Below, piece after piece: positions 38,993 to 48,617 of a DNA stretch of 64,000 nt. A program made the translations under genes and the position numbers. Below the pieces are notes generated by a model, which was given only the letters and a program-made list of their open reading frames with translations, was not told where the DNA came from and did not search any database. Source of the stretch: Tritrichomonas musculus (Eukaryota > Parabasalia > Tritrichomonadida > Tritrichomonadidae). How positions within the stretch are numbered: the stretch's first letter is position 1; the number at the start of each line of letters is the position of its first letter. Location: positions 1,302,001-1,366,000 of the forward strand of contig JAPFFF010000007.1 of NCBI GenBank assembly GCA_039105265.1, in the 5' to 3' direction.

Positions 38993-40117
38993 TCACGCGA
39001 TTGTGAAAACGTCTTTTTCATCATCATTTATATCGTTTTTTTCTTTATTTTGATTTTCCGCTTCTTCTTTAGTATATTTCTCAAAGAATTTATGTTGAAG
39101 TGCTTCATGAGCAGTTATTCTATGTTGATGATCTATTATTAGCATTCTTCTAAGCAAATCTGAAGCATCTGGATCACGCATTTCAGGTTTTGCCTGGTTT
39201 ATAAGAGAACTCCATTCAAAAAATGTGTAATCTGGCATGCATCTTAGCATTGAATCTGTTACCTCAATACCATATTTTTCGGCATATTCTAGTAGAGCAG
39301 AAGTTGTTAGTAAGTTTGTAACTTCGTAAATCAGTTCATCTTGAAATTTGACATCAAAAAATGGATATCGAATAAGCATTTCACCCATAGTAATTCCTGC
39401 AGCCCATATATCAACACTATAATCATAATAACGATAATTTAAAAATAATTCTGGACTACGATATCGAAGTGTCCCAACTCCTGTTGAATATTGCTGCTTG
39501 GGAAAATAAATGTCAGCAAGACCCCAATCAATCAATCTCATTTGTCTATTAACGCGATCGAAAAGGATGTTGTCTGGCTTGACATCTCTGTGCATAATTC
39601 CAATTGAATGGCAGGCGTCTAAAGTACGAAGGAGTTGATACATATAGTATCGAACATCTTCAAGAGTAAATGACTGAAATTCGGTTTTTCGTCGACCAGT
39701 TTGTATATATTCGCAAACATGCGCAATAGAACCTGTTAATGGATCTTGAATTAAATCAAAGCATTGTATTGTATTCGGGCAATTACGAACTACATCAGTA
39801 AAAAAAATTTCCCGTTTAATAAAATCAATTGGAATTGGGCGGTAAGTCTTTATTGCGCAATGTGCTCCATTTTCGCATGTTCCTCGAAAAACAACAGAAA
39901 ATCGTCCTGATCCAATCATATTGATAACTGTATATTTTTCTATGTCGCCAAAATTGAGTTTAATAGATTCATAAACGTCTAGAGATTTATATAATTTTTG
40001 TCCAACGTCAGGGTATGCGCGTGAAACAGAATTTATTTTATAATTTGTTGGAAGATTGATATTTGCCATTGGTTTTTCGGGATCTTTTTTGTCATCTTGC
40101 CGTCTTTCGTAAAGCAT
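38993..40117 (-). CDS. Casein kinase 2 catalytic (alpha) subunit
   Basis: A 374-residue protein kinase with the marks of CK2 alpha. The glycine loop is GSGRFSVVF, the catalytic lysine is in AIKTYRPI, the catalytic loop is HRDVKPDNIL, and the magnesium loop is DWG rather than DFG, a CK2 hallmark. Further on, YYDYSVDIWAAGITMGEMLI, PFFDVKFQDEL, AEKYGIEVTDSMLRCMP and LLRRMLIIDHQHRITAHEAL follow CK2 closely. The activation segment GVGTLRYRSPELF is less like canonical CK2 (VRVASRYFKGPELL). CK2 is a constitutively active Ser/Thr kinase with acidic substrates. A longer frame begins at TTG (40144); the first ATG is 40117. Short N- and C-terminal extensions are species-specific. Confidence 0.93.
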   Translation of the reverse strand: MLYERRQDDKKDPEKPMANINLPTNYKINSVSRAYPDVGQKLYKSLDVYESIKLNFGDIEKYTVINMIGSGRFSVVFRGTCENGAHCAIKTYRPIPIDFIKREIFFTDVVRNCPNTIQCFDLIQDPLTGSIAHVCEYIQTGRRKTEFQSFTLEDVRYYMYQLLRTLDACHSIGIMHRDVKPDNILFDRVNRQMRLIDWGLADIYFPKQQYSTGVGTLRYRSPELFLNYRYYDYSVDIWAAGITMGEMLIRYPFFDVKFQDELIYEVTNLLTTSALLEYAEKYGIEVTDSMLRCMPDYTFFEWSSLINQAKPEMRDPDASDLLRRMLIIDHQHRITAHEALQHKFFEKYTKEEAENQNKEKNDINDDEKDVFTIA

Positions 40118-40256
40118 TTTGAAAAAATTTTGTTTATTCCTCAAAGATTAACAGGTCATCGGCCTATTCAATTTTGTTAAGCGCCGATGCTATTTTCAAA
40201 TAGGGAAGCTTTTGCACACGTTTATTATTAAAATAATGATATGTTATATGAAAAGA

Positions 40257-40262
40257 TCATTC
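40257..40262 (+). promoter_or_regulatory. Putative initiator (TCATTC)
   Basis: TCATTC lies about 18 nt before the ATG at 40277 and fits the trichomonad initiator form. An out-of-frame ATG at 40273 precedes the chosen start by 4 nt. Confidence 0.3.
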
Positions 40263-40276
40263 TTTGTTGAAAATGA

Positions 40277-42040
40277 ATGAATATTGTCTCTAATATTTAT
40301 GTTAGAATTATTACCACAGCGCATCATATTATAACGAAAGATGATATTAATAATTATAATGAAGATTTTACTGGATTGCTTACTTTTAAAAATCAAGAAA
40401 ATTACCAAAAATTCCATGAAGTGGGAGAATCAATTGCCTCAATTCTATTACAAAAAAAATTAGGAGTATTTGTAATGGCATATGATACAATTGCATTTTG
40501 TATTAGATTTCATTCGAATTATTCTTTTTCTCGGATTAACCTAAGGATGATTTCAGATTCTTTACGTGATATTCCAAGTTCATCTGGTGATCCTATTTTT
40601 ATGATAGGTGCAGATGATCTTGCTGGAGGCTTTGGCTGGAAACCCGTTCAACCTTTTCAAACTGAAGAAGAGGCTGAAATTTTTCCAATTATTGATTTTA
40701 AAAGAATTTGTATATACTATGCTATATCAAAAAAGCATGACTCGGCCAAACATACACCTCAAATTTTCAGATCTTTGTCTGGTAAAAGAGACTCTTTATC
40801 AAATGCAAGCGATTCTAAAAAGATAAATTCGAACTCTCAATTGAAATCTGAAACAATTTCCCAATCTCTTTCGGAACCTTACTTTTTAGCATCACAACCT
40901 CTTTTAAATTCATCATCAAACTCGAATTCTGTCAATTCATCCGAATCTATTCCTGATTCATTACGACAGCATGAATTAAATACTGAATTTGATAATCAAT
41001 TTGAATCTGAATTTGATTCTGTTTCTGAATCACTATCGCATATTTCGGGCAAGCATAGATCTGATTCTGATAATGATGAATCAAATAGTCAATCTTTTTT
41101 TCCTTCCCAGAATTTACAGGAACAAAGTCAATTGTCAAGTATTGTTAAAAGTCCTGAATCAAAATCTATAAACAATTCGAGCTGTATGAATAATTCGCAA
41201 AAATTAGAAACTCAAAAGTCTTCATCAAAAGTTTCAAAGAATTTATTTTCAATTTTTGACACTTCATCGAATTCAAGTTCAAATTCAAACTCGCCTACAC
41301 CTACTGTTCCACCCTCAATTCAAGCTGTTGAATCTTCAAAGCAATCTATGAAAATGGTGGAATCTGATTTACTAAAAGACAAAAATCAAACAGAAGACAT
41401 TCCACAGCCAGTTTTTCTAAAGAAAATGAATTTTCATCCATTTAATTTATTTGATCACTCAACTTCTTCAGTTACATCAACTTCAACTTCAACCTCAACT
41501 TCAATGTTTGCTTCTTCCTCAACATCAAATGCAGCTTCGCCAACATTAAAAATTTCACCTCATAAAAGCTCTCGCAACACTCCTCCGAAACGTCAAAAAA
41601 ATAACCCTAAGCGTTTAACAAAAAGATCCAAATCATCAAATTCCAAGAAAAGTGGTGAAAAAGCTCAAAATGATAAAATGATACAAAAGAAGTTGCCATT
41701 ACAGATTAATCATGTTAATAAATCAAGTAGTTTCTCAGAAGATAAAAATGAATCACAAAAACATCGATTGAAACAACAGCAATTGCCGGTAACAATTATT
41801 CCAGCAAAACCAATAATTAAGCAAAAAACTGAATCTGATTCTCAAAAGCGCTTGTTCCAGTCTAAATTGCCTCTAGTTAAAAATAAAAAAGCTCATAGTA
41901 ATTTTTCAAGTGATTCTTTTTCGGATCAATCATCGAACTCCTCTTCATTCATGTCATCTTCTAATCCTTCAAAAGAGAAAAAATCGCAAAATCAATTAAC
42001 CTTGCCTTTAGAACCATCAAAAAAGAGCGAAAAGAAATAA
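40277..42040 (+). CDS. Serine/asparagine-rich protein with unknown N-terminal domain
   Basis: A 587-residue protein. Residues 1-145 look globular (NIYVRIITTAHHIITKDDIN, LGVFVMAYDTIAFCIRFHSN, RICIYYAISKK) but match no family I know. From about 150 on it is low complexity, rich in Ser, Asn, Gln and Lys, including a TSTSTSTSTSM run and basic clusters such as PPKRQKNNPKRLTKRSK (about 435-455) that could be nuclear signals. A repeated short motif, KKLPLQI, SKLPLVKN and LTLPLEPS, recurs in the last 130 residues. The start ATG is preceded by an overlapping out-of-frame ATG (ATGAATG). Confidence 0.7.
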   Translation: MNIVSNIYVRIITTAHHIITKDDINNYNEDFTGLLTFKNQENYQKFHEVGESIASILLQKKLGVFVMAYDTIAFCIRFHSNYSFSRINLRMISDSLRDIPSSSGDPIFMIGADDLAGGFGWKPVQPFQTEEEAEIFPIIDFKRICIYYAISKKHDSAKHTPQIFRSLSGKRDSLSNASDSKKINSNSQLKSETISQSLSEPYFLASQPLLNSSSNSNSVNSSESIPDSLRQHELNTEFDNQFESEFDSVSESLSHISGKHRSDSDNDESNSQSFFPSQNLQEQSQLSSIVKSPESKSINNSSCMNNSQKLETQKSSSKVSKNLFSIFDTSSNSSSNSNSPTPTVPPSIQAVESSKQSMKMVESDLLKDKNQTEDIPQPVFLKKMNFHPFNLFDHSTSSVTSTSTSTSTSMFASSSTSNAASPTLKISPHKSSRNTPPKRQKNNPKRLTKRSKSSNSKKSGEKAQNDKMIQKKLPLQINHVNKSSSFSEDKNESQKHRLKQQQLPVTIIPAKPIIKQKTESDSQKRLFQSKLPLVKNKKAHSNFSSDSFSDQSSNSSSFMSSSNPSKEKKSQNQLTLPLEPSKKSEKK

Positions 42041-42445
42041 TTTATTATGTGAAATATAATTATTTTGTTTTTATATTTAAAAAATAATTAATCATGATTT
42101 TTTTAATTTGCAAGTGTAATATAGAAGCAATAAATAAGGAATTTACTATCAATATTAAATATTATTTCCAATGAATGTAGATTGGCTATTGAATAAATGA
42201 CTAATGATATCATTTCCAATAATAAGTAATCTATAAATGTATAAATTAGACTTATTGTATGATTATTTGGGTCCATAACGTATAAATTAGGCTTATGAAA
42301 AAGTTTTCATACCTAACAAATCATTATATTCAATTTGTTTTTTTATCTTATTCAAAATTAATAAAAAGTTTAACTTTTTCATAGGAAATATTCTAACCAT
42401 ATTTTTTTATTCATATAAAAAATCTCGTTATATTAGTTCTTTATC
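42041..42445. other. Intergenic region with short direct repeat
   Basis: About 400 bp, AT-rich. GTATAAATTAGRCTTATK occurs twice, at about 42239 and 42280. ATTCATATAAA (about 42410) holds an initiator-like TCATA. Confidence 0.4.
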
Positions 42446-45400
42446 ATGTATAGAGCAATTCCTTATCAATCAGAAATGATTGAACTCAAAATGCGTCAAA
42501 GGCAATATGCGAAACATATTGATTTTATTCAAACAGCTAAGACCACATTAAATACTAAAAGGCCTCCTTCAGTTGCACGATTAATTAATTATCGAAAGAG
42601 GATAACCAATGAGCGCCTCTTTCAAAAACAAATTGAAGCTAATAATAGTGCTCTTGTTCATGAATCACTTAGAAAAAATGAAGAAGAGAGAGCATCTCGA
42701 GGAATTAAATCTAAACAATCAAATCGCGTAAAAGATTGGATGAATGAGCTTGGATCATTTAATCTTGAAAATGAGAGAGCTCAAGCAAAGAGTGCATCAC
42801 GTAGTAATTTAGCAACAGCTCCAGATATTAGTAATTCAATTAAACGTCCTTCAGCAATTATTAAAAAGCCTCAATCACAATTATCACACGAAGTTCAAAG
42901 GAAAGTTATTCAAGATGATGGTATGGTTGTTGTTGACGAAAAAATTAAAACAACGAAAAAGCCTAACGTTGTCAAACCTTTATTAAATCAAAATGGCACA
43001 AGTCCAAAACAAAATCAAGGAAAAACCCATATAGAACAGCCCAATCCATTAGAACCACTTGAACCAGTAGATGATTACCAAAATCTCGACTCCGAAAGTA
43101 GCACTAAATCAAACGATTCTCAATCAAAAGAATTGGAAGCGAAAAGCCAATTAGATAATAATAATGAAGAAAATGATTTTAATAATAGCTCAGAAGCCAG
43201 TAACGAAGGTGAAAATGAAGAAGAAAATAGTAAAAATGATACAGGTGTACTTGAAGGTGTTGCTAATTCTATTGCTGATTCTCTTTTTGGAAAGAATGAT
43301 AATAATGATGATCTTGATGAAGGATTTGAAGATGATGAAGATGAAGATAAAAGTAAAGATAATAATGAAAAGGATAGTAATGATGCTGAAAAAGATAAAG
43401 AGAGTGATAGTAAACAAGATGAAGGATTTGACGATGAAGGATTCGACGATGAAGGTTTCGACGATGATGATAATAATAAAACGGAAAATGATAAAAAAGA
43501 TGATGATAAAAAGAGCAGCGATAATGATAAAAATAAAGAAGAAGGTTTCGATGAAGGTTTTGATGAAGGATTTGATAACGAAGATGATGATCGCAATGAT
43601 AACAAAAAAGAGTCTGAGGAGGAGGACAAAGAAGATGAAAAAGCTCCTTTAAAGAATACTCTTGGAAAGACAGCTAGCGATTTGATGGGTGACTTTGAAG
43701 AAAATAGTAAAAATGATGAAGATGATTTTGAAAATGATGATGATGAAAAATCACAGAAAGAAGAAGAAAATGATTCCAATAAAGAAAATGATGATGATGA
43801 TAAAGGAAAACTTGAAAATAAACTTGGTGATGTTGTAGATAATTTAATGGACAATTTTGAACAAGATGACGATGAAAAGAAAGATGATGACAATGAAGAA
43901 GAAAAAGATGAAAATGATGAAAAGAAAGATGATGAAGAAGATAAAGATAAAAATGAAGAAGAAGACCAAAAGAAAGATGCAGATGATGAAGAACAAAAAG
44001 ATAATGATGATGATGAAGAAAATAAAGGGAAGTTATCAAATGCAATTGGTGAGATAGCAGATAATTTGTTTGGTGGCTTTGATGATGATGATGCCAATGA
44101 TAATAAATCAAAAGAGGATGATGGTCAAGACGAAAACGAAAATAAAGACGAAAACGAAAATAAGGATGAAGATGAAAATAAGGATGAAGATGAAAATAAG
44201 AATGAAGATGAAAATAAGGATGAAGACGATAATAAAGAGAAGCTGTCAAGCGCACTTGGCCAAATGGCTGGCAATCTGTTGGATGGATTCGAAAATGAAG
44301 ACGAGAACAGCAATCAAGCTAAAGATGAAGGTTCGGAGAAAGAATCGCAAGAAAAAGAGATCGAGTCAACCAAAGAAGATGCAAAAGAAACTAACAATGA
44401 CAAAGAAGATGAAAGTACAGAGAAGCTTAACGACGCCCTCGATGGCCTCGGTGACAACTTCATGGACGCCTTTGAGCAAGATGAAGATGAACAAAACAAA
44501 GATGAAAAAGAAGATAAAGAAAAAAGTGACAATAATGAAAAACAAGAAAAAGAAAGTAACGATAACAATGAAGATGATAATAAAGGTGAATTTGAAGACG
44601 CTCTTGACGACCTTGCAAGCAACTTAATGGACGGTTTTGATCAAGCTGACGATAACGAAAATAAAGGCGAAAAAAATGAAGAAGCTGAAAACAATGAAAT
44701 AAAAGAAAAAAGTGACAATGTTTTAAGCGCGCTTGGAAGCATCATTACTAAGGGAATCTCTGAAAACGACAATAAAGAAGACGATAGGAATGAAAATGAA
44801 AATTATGAAGACAAATCGATGGAAATGGAAACTAATGAAAAGGAAATTAATGATAATGATGATAATGGTATGGACAAAGAAAACAGTGATAAAGAAGATG
44901 AGAATAATGAATTTGATGATTTTGGTATTTTAGATGATGCTGCAGAAACAAAAAAAGCTGAAGTAAATGAAATTAAAAAAGAAGCTAAAATAGATACTGG
45001 CGTCATTGGTAACGTTCTTGGAAGCATGATTGATAATGCTGAAACAAAAGATGATAATGATGAAAAACCTGAAGAAAATCAACCAAAAGAAACTGAAAAG
45101 AAAGAAATAGAAGAAGAAAAAGCAGCAAGTAAAACAACAGATGAATTCGATGGTTTTCTTGACGGTTTTGATCAAGATGATTTAAATGGTGAGATTGACC
45201 TTGGTGACATTGTTAACGATAAAAGAGATGACAAAACATCTCAAGAATCAACAAAAGAGGATGAAAAAGAAGAAGGAAAGATTGAAAAAACATTGAATGG
45301 AATTGCCGATGGAATCATGAATGCTTTTGACAATGAAAAGAAAGAAGAAGAAGATAAAAAAGAAGAAATAGTGATTAATCAAATTGAAGAACGATCCGTA

Positions 45401-46153
45401 AATATTGAAAATGAAATTAAATCAGATAACAAAATTGACAAAGAAAATGAAGAAAGCAACACCGATGAAGAAGGTGAAATTAAATCAAATGATGAATCCA
45501 GCAATGAAGACCAAAAATCCATTGAAAAAGAAGAAACTAAAGAAGATTCTAATGGCGGTGCCCTCAATGGATTATTTGGCGGCGTTGCAGGTGGTTTGCT
45601 TGGTTCTTCAGAAAGCAAAACGGAAAACGATTCAAATGATCCTTTTGAAGAAGGGGAAATAGCAGAAGATAAAGAACAGAAAGAAGAAAGAGAAAGAATT
45701 GAGAAAGAAAAGTTGGAACAAGAAGAGAAAGAAAGAGAAGAAAGAGAAAGAGAAGAAAGAGAAAGAGAAGAAAGAGAAAGAAAAGAAAGAATTGAAAGAG
45801 AAAGGGCCCAGAGAGAAAAAGAAGAGAAAGAAGAAAAAGAAAGACAAGAAAGAGAGAAAAGAATTCAAGAGTCAATAGAAATAGAAAGAAAAGAAAGAGA
45901 AAGAAGAATCAGAGAAAAGCAAGAAAAACTCAGACTTGAAAAAGAAAGACTTGAAAGAGAAGCTCAAGATTCTGAACAATTAGAAAGAGAAAGAAAAGAA
46001 AAAGAAAAACTTGAACAATTAAGGCTAGTTAAAGAAAGGCAAGAAAAATTAAGGAAAGATCAATTAATGCAACATCAGAAACAGGCAAATACAGGAAATA
46101 AATCACAGGGAAATGGCAATGAAATTCTAGGTGGATTGTTTAGAATAGATTGA
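42446..46153 (+). CDS. Acidic repeat protein with CFAP97-like N-terminus (1235 aa)
   Basis: Residues about 25-85 (RPPSVARLINYRKRI, then NERLFQKQIEANNSAL) resemble the KIAA1430/CFAP97 (Hemingway) domain, linked in animals to cilia and tubulin modification; the match is by eye and moderate. Residues about 200-1050 are extremely acidic (Asp, Glu, Asn, Lys), interrupted about eleven times by a hydrophobic segment of the form G-K-L-x-x-x-L-G-x-x-A-x-N-L-M-D-G-F-E, for example LGQMAGNLLDGFENED and LDDLASNLMDGFDQAD. The last 180 residues are an Arg/Glu helix (EREEREREERERKER) ending in LGGLFRID. A role on flagellar microtubules would fit the CFAP97 reading. The long antisense open frames here are by-products of GAA/GAT codons. 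Confidence 0.72.
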   Translation: MYRAIPYQSEMIELKMRQRQYAKHIDFIQTAKTTLNTKRPPSVARLINYRKRITNERLFQKQIEANNSALVHESLRKNEEERASRGIKSKQSNRVKDWMNELGSFNLENERAQAKSASRSNLATAPDISNSIKRPSAIIKKPQSQLSHEVQRKVIQDDGMVVVDEKIKTTKKPNVVKPLLNQNGTSPKQNQGKTHIEQPNPLEPLEPVDDYQNLDSESSTKSNDSQSKELEAKSQLDNNNEENDFNNSSEASNEGENEEENSKNDTGVLEGVANSIADSLFGKNDNNDDLDEGFEDDEDEDKSKDNNEKDSNDAEKDKESDSKQDEGFDDEGFDDEGFDDDDNNKTENDKKDDDKKSSDNDKNKEEGFDEGFDEGFDNEDDDRNDNKKESEEEDKEDEKAPLKNTLGKTASDLMGDFEENSKNDEDDFENDDDEKSQKEEENDSNKENDDDDKGKLENKLGDVVDNLMDNFEQDDDEKKDDDNEEEKDENDEKKDDEEDKDKNEEEDQKKDADDEEQKDNDDDEENKGKLSNAIGEIADNLFGGFDDDDANDNKSKEDDGQDENENKDENENKDEDENKDEDENKNEDENKDEDDNKEKLSSALGQMAGNLLDGFENEDENSNQAKDEGSEKESQEKEIESTKEDAKETNNDKEDESTEKLNDALDGLGDNFMDAFEQDEDEQNKDEKEDKEKSDNNEKQEKESNDNNEDDNKGEFEDALDDLASNLMDGFDQADDNENKGEKNEEAENNEIKEKSDNVLSALGSIITKGISENDNKEDDRNENENYEDKSMEMETNEKEINDNDDNGMDKENSDKEDENNEFDDFGILDDAAETKKAEVNEIKKEAKIDTGVIGNVLGSMIDNAETKDDNDEKPEENQPKETEKKEIEEEKAASKTTDEFDGFLDGFDQDDLNGEIDLGDIVNDKRDDKTSQESTKEDEKEEGKIEKTLNGIADGIMNAFDNEKKEEEDKKEEIVINQIEERSVNIENEIKSDNKIDKENEESNTDEEGEIKSNDESSNEDQKSIEKEETKEDSNGGALNGLFGGVAGGLLGSSESKTENDSNDPFEEGEIAEDKEQKEERERIEKEKLEQEEKEREEREREEREREERERKERIERERAQREKEEKEEKERQEREKRIQESIEIERKERERRIREKQEKLRLEKERLEREAQDSEQLERERKEKEKLEQLRLVKERQEKLRKDQLMQHQKQANTGNKSQGNGNEILGGLFRID

Positions 46154-46312
46154 ATTGTTATTATTTATAATTAATTATTTTTTTTATTTAATATCATACA
46201 TTTTATGTTTTATTTTTATTTATAAAAAATTGATGAATAATACTGTTATGTTTTTTTTATTATTATTATTGGATTTGTAACATTTAATAATTTATAATTC
46301 AAAAAAAAACAT

Positions 46313-46837
46313 TTATATTTGGAATAAAATAAATACAAAAATGAAAAGTAATATCAAAATTAGAATAAGATAGTATGGTGAACAGCTATCACTAGTTGTT
46401 GCTGATTGATTATTGTTATTGCTGTGATTTTTTACTGCTGATGAATAAATTGGATTAGGTGATGGGGTACGTGATTGAATACGCGAAGATGAAGAAGATG
46501 ATGATGAATATGTATAATTTAATATAGGAGTAGGATAGTCTTCTTCGTGTCTTTTTTTTTTATTAATTGGGACTCTTGGCGTTTGCAAAATATGAGTTTT
46601 TCTTTCTTTTTTTAAGAGGTTTTTTGGTGCTTTTTCTTTTGGAATTTTTTTATCAGAATAATATGATTTTATAGATTTAATTAAAAAATCACGTGTTGGC
46701 CTCATGGGCATGGGTATTTCAAGTTGTTTACAAATATAAATTAATTTTCTTGTTGAATGTTTGTCGATGTCTTTAAGGTAGTCAATTGAGTAATTCAAAG
46801 CTAGCAAAGACTTTAAATTCTTTTGAAAAAGTTTCAA
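46313..46837 (-). CDS. HeH/LEM-like protein with C-terminal membrane tail
   Basis: The open frame gives up to 174 residues. About residues 20-60 (KDIDKHSTRKLIYICKQLEI then PTRDFLIKSIKSYY) look like a helix-extension-helix fold of the SAP/LEM/HeH group. A basic cluster NKKKRHEED near 92 could be a nuclear signal, a run of eight Ser follows (111-118), and the last 20 residues (YYLILILILLFIFVFILFQI) form one membrane span at the very C-terminus. This plan is that of small inner-nuclear-membrane LEM/HeH proteins, which tether chromatin to the envelope; that role is inference. Oddly, no ATG precedes the domain. The frame is open from a TTG at 46837, and the first ATGs are at 46711 and 46705, inside the domain. 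A non-AUG start, a spliced leader exon or a shorter product are all possible. Confidence 0.55.
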   Translation of the reverse strand: MKLFQKNLKSLLALNYSIDYLKDIDKHSTRKLIYICKQLEIPMPMRPTRDFLIKSIKSYYSDKKIPKEKAPKNLLKKERKTHILQTPRVPINKKKRHEEDYPTPILNYTYSSSSSSSSRIQSRTPSPNPIYSSAVKNHSNNNNQSATTSDSCSPYYLILILILLFIFVFILFQI

Positions 46838-46860
46838 GGATTTACTTGTTATAATATTAT

Positions 46861-47319
46861 ATGGCTTATTGTTTTGATGATCCTCCAGAGATTTTTACTG
46901 GAGAACCATTTACAGAAAAAAAAAGTAAATTTCAAGCTTATTGCGCTGCCTGTCATAATATCCAGGATGTTTGTCTATTTAGAGATACACTCCTAGATAA
47001 TCCAAAAATTGAACAGGCTACTCATAATATTCTAGCATATATAACTCCAGAAGAAGAAGGATTCGATGACGATGGTGAAACGCATGCAGGAACTCAAGTT
47101 TTGCAAATGATGCAATTATCTGGATGTAAAGATTGTGCTGTTATGGTTTCTCGATGGTTTGGTGGTATATTATTACATGGTGATAGATTTCGAATTATAA
47201 ATATGATGGCCTTAAATGTTTTGAAAGATCACGGATTTGTACCTCAAAAAGACGATAAAAATGCTGATTCAAATAAAAAGGATGAAAAACAAAAAGGAAA
47301 AAAAGGAAAGAAGAAGTAA
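46861..47319 (+). CDS. IMPACT/YigZ-family (UPF0029) protein
   Basis: A 152-residue protein matching the UPF0029 domain of IMPACT and bacterial YigZ. The signature run is present: FTEKKSKFQAYCA, QATHNILAY, then FDDDGETHAGTQVLQMM and VMVSRWFGGILLHGDRFRII. The tail (about 130-152) is Lys-rich. Eukaryotic IMPACT binds GCN1 and restrains the GCN2 kinase through an RWD plus this domain; here the RWD domain is absent, so it is a stand-alone domain like YigZ. Its ATG is 23 bp from the open frame of the divergent HeH-like gene, so the two would share a minute promoter. Confidence 0.88.
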   Translation: MAYCFDDPPEIFTGEPFTEKKSKFQAYCAACHNIQDVCLFRDTLLDNPKIEQATHNILAYITPEEEGFDDDGETHAGTQVLQMMQLSGCKDCAVMVSRWFGGILLHGDRFRIINMMALNVLKDHGFVPQKDDKNADSNKKDEKQKGKKGKKK

Positions 47320-47468
47320 TTGTGGATCGTTGTCCACTGGTATTCTTATTATTTTACATCACATTATATTTGTATTATATACAAAAAGCCTGTTTTAATA
47401 ATTATTAAAGAATAAAAGCTTGATTTTAAGAAATTTATTTATTAATATATTATTTATGATGAAAGAAT

Positions 47469-48617
47469 TTAATTTATATTTGTTTGTGCAGCCTTTTCAA
47501 ACCATTCAAAAGCGATATCTTCAACAAGGCTATGTTCGCCATCCATTCCTTCAATAAAACCGCAATGTCCGCCTTCTTTTGTTGTAACAAGAGCCATGTA
47601 TTGATTATCTTCTTGCTCTGCCTCTTTGAAAGGGAAATATGCTTTTTTCGTAAATGGATCATCTTCTGCTACAAGTTCAATGATTGGAGTTGAGAAGTTA
47701 TTGATCTGATTATAAATTGTCATGTGATCCCAATAATCATAGCAAGATTTCATTCCAAGTGATGGAGCTGTATATACTGTATCTAATTCTGTCATGTTCT
47801 TAGCTTTTTCTGCAGCTGGGTTGTGAATAAATGTCTGCTTTTTAATAAGTCTATGATGACTATCCATAATGTTAGGAAGATAAAATACACTAAGTGGGAA
47901 TTCTTCAAGTTGCTTTGTTGCTTCACCAACATTCATTGTGTGTGAAACAGCAACAATAGCTGTAACATCACCAGGATAATCTTTTGCATATCTTGTTGCA
48001 TGCATGGCTCCCATTGAAAAGCCACAAATGAAAATATGCCTTGGATTCCTCTTTTTGATATAATTATCAATTGAATACTTGAAATCATCGATTTCATATG
48101 CATTATAAATTCTTTCACTAGTGAATTTTGCACCAGCACAGCCTCTACAATTTAGAACAGCTGCAGTAAATCCTTTTTTGGCACATGCAACGCCAAAAGA
48201 ATGAATAGCTTTTTCTCTTGATCCTCCACCTAGAGTATGGAATATAATAATTATGTCATCCTTTTTATCATATGATCCTTTTCCATCACAAGCAGCTTGT
48301 GTAGTAGTTGGATGAAACCAATCAATGATTGCATTTCCTCCATCTGGGAAAGTAACTGTTTCTCTTTCATTTTTAAAATTCTTCCTCTTACGAAGTTGCA
48401 TTGAATAAAGGGTCTGAGCATGGCAATTAAAAAGCCATGGTGTTGGGTAATAAGGCCTGTTCAAACGCTGAATCGAAGAAACGAGAGAAGCAATTTTTGA
48501 ATTTTTATTGTAATATGTATTTACTTGAAGTCCCTTTTTATAAACATAAAGTCTATATCCGATAAATGCAATAAGTAATGCAATAATGAAGCCGAAAATA
48601 TATCCAGCAACTAACAT
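47469..48617 (-). CDS. ABHD1/3-type (YheT-like) alpha/beta hydrolase, membrane anchored
   Basis: A 382-residue serine hydrolase. Residues about 3-25 form one membrane anchor (GYIFGFIIALLIAFIGYRLY). The fold follows, with the family's WLFNCHAQTLYS near the start, HTLGGGSREK (oxyanion region), LNCRGCAGA, the nucleophile elbow GFSMGA, the acid AEDDPF and the base GGHCGF. This order and the RGC(A)G motif place it in the YheT/Emb8/ABHD1-2-3 group, whose animal members act on phospholipids or monoacylglycerols at the ER. The substrate here is unknown. Length is typical and the start is the first ATG, with initiator-like TCATA motifs just upstream. Confidence 0.9.
   Translation of the reverse strand: MLVAGYIFGFIIALLIAFIGYRLYVYKKGLQVNTYYNKNSKIASLVSSIQRLNRPYYPTPWLFNCHAQTLYSMQLRKRKNFKNERETVTFPDGGNAIIDWFHPTTTQAACDGKGSYDKKDDIIIIFHTLGGGSREKAIHSFGVACAKKGFTAAVLNCRGCAGAKFTSERIYNAYEIDDFKYSIDNYIKKRNPRHIFICGFSMGAMHATRYAKDYPGDVTAIVAVSHTMNVGEATKQLEEFPLSVFYLPNIMDSHHRLIKKQTFIHNPAAEKAKNMTELDTVYTAPSLGMKSCYDYWDHMTIYNQINNFSTPIIELVAEDDPFTKKAYFPFKEAEQEDNQYMALVTTKEGGHCGFIEGMDGEHSLVEDIAFEWFEKAAQTNIN

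Noticed and set aside
43120-44313. Serine/leucine- and histidine-rich antisense frames over the acidic gene
   Set aside because: They are complements of Glu/Asp/Lys codons; no independent coding signal.
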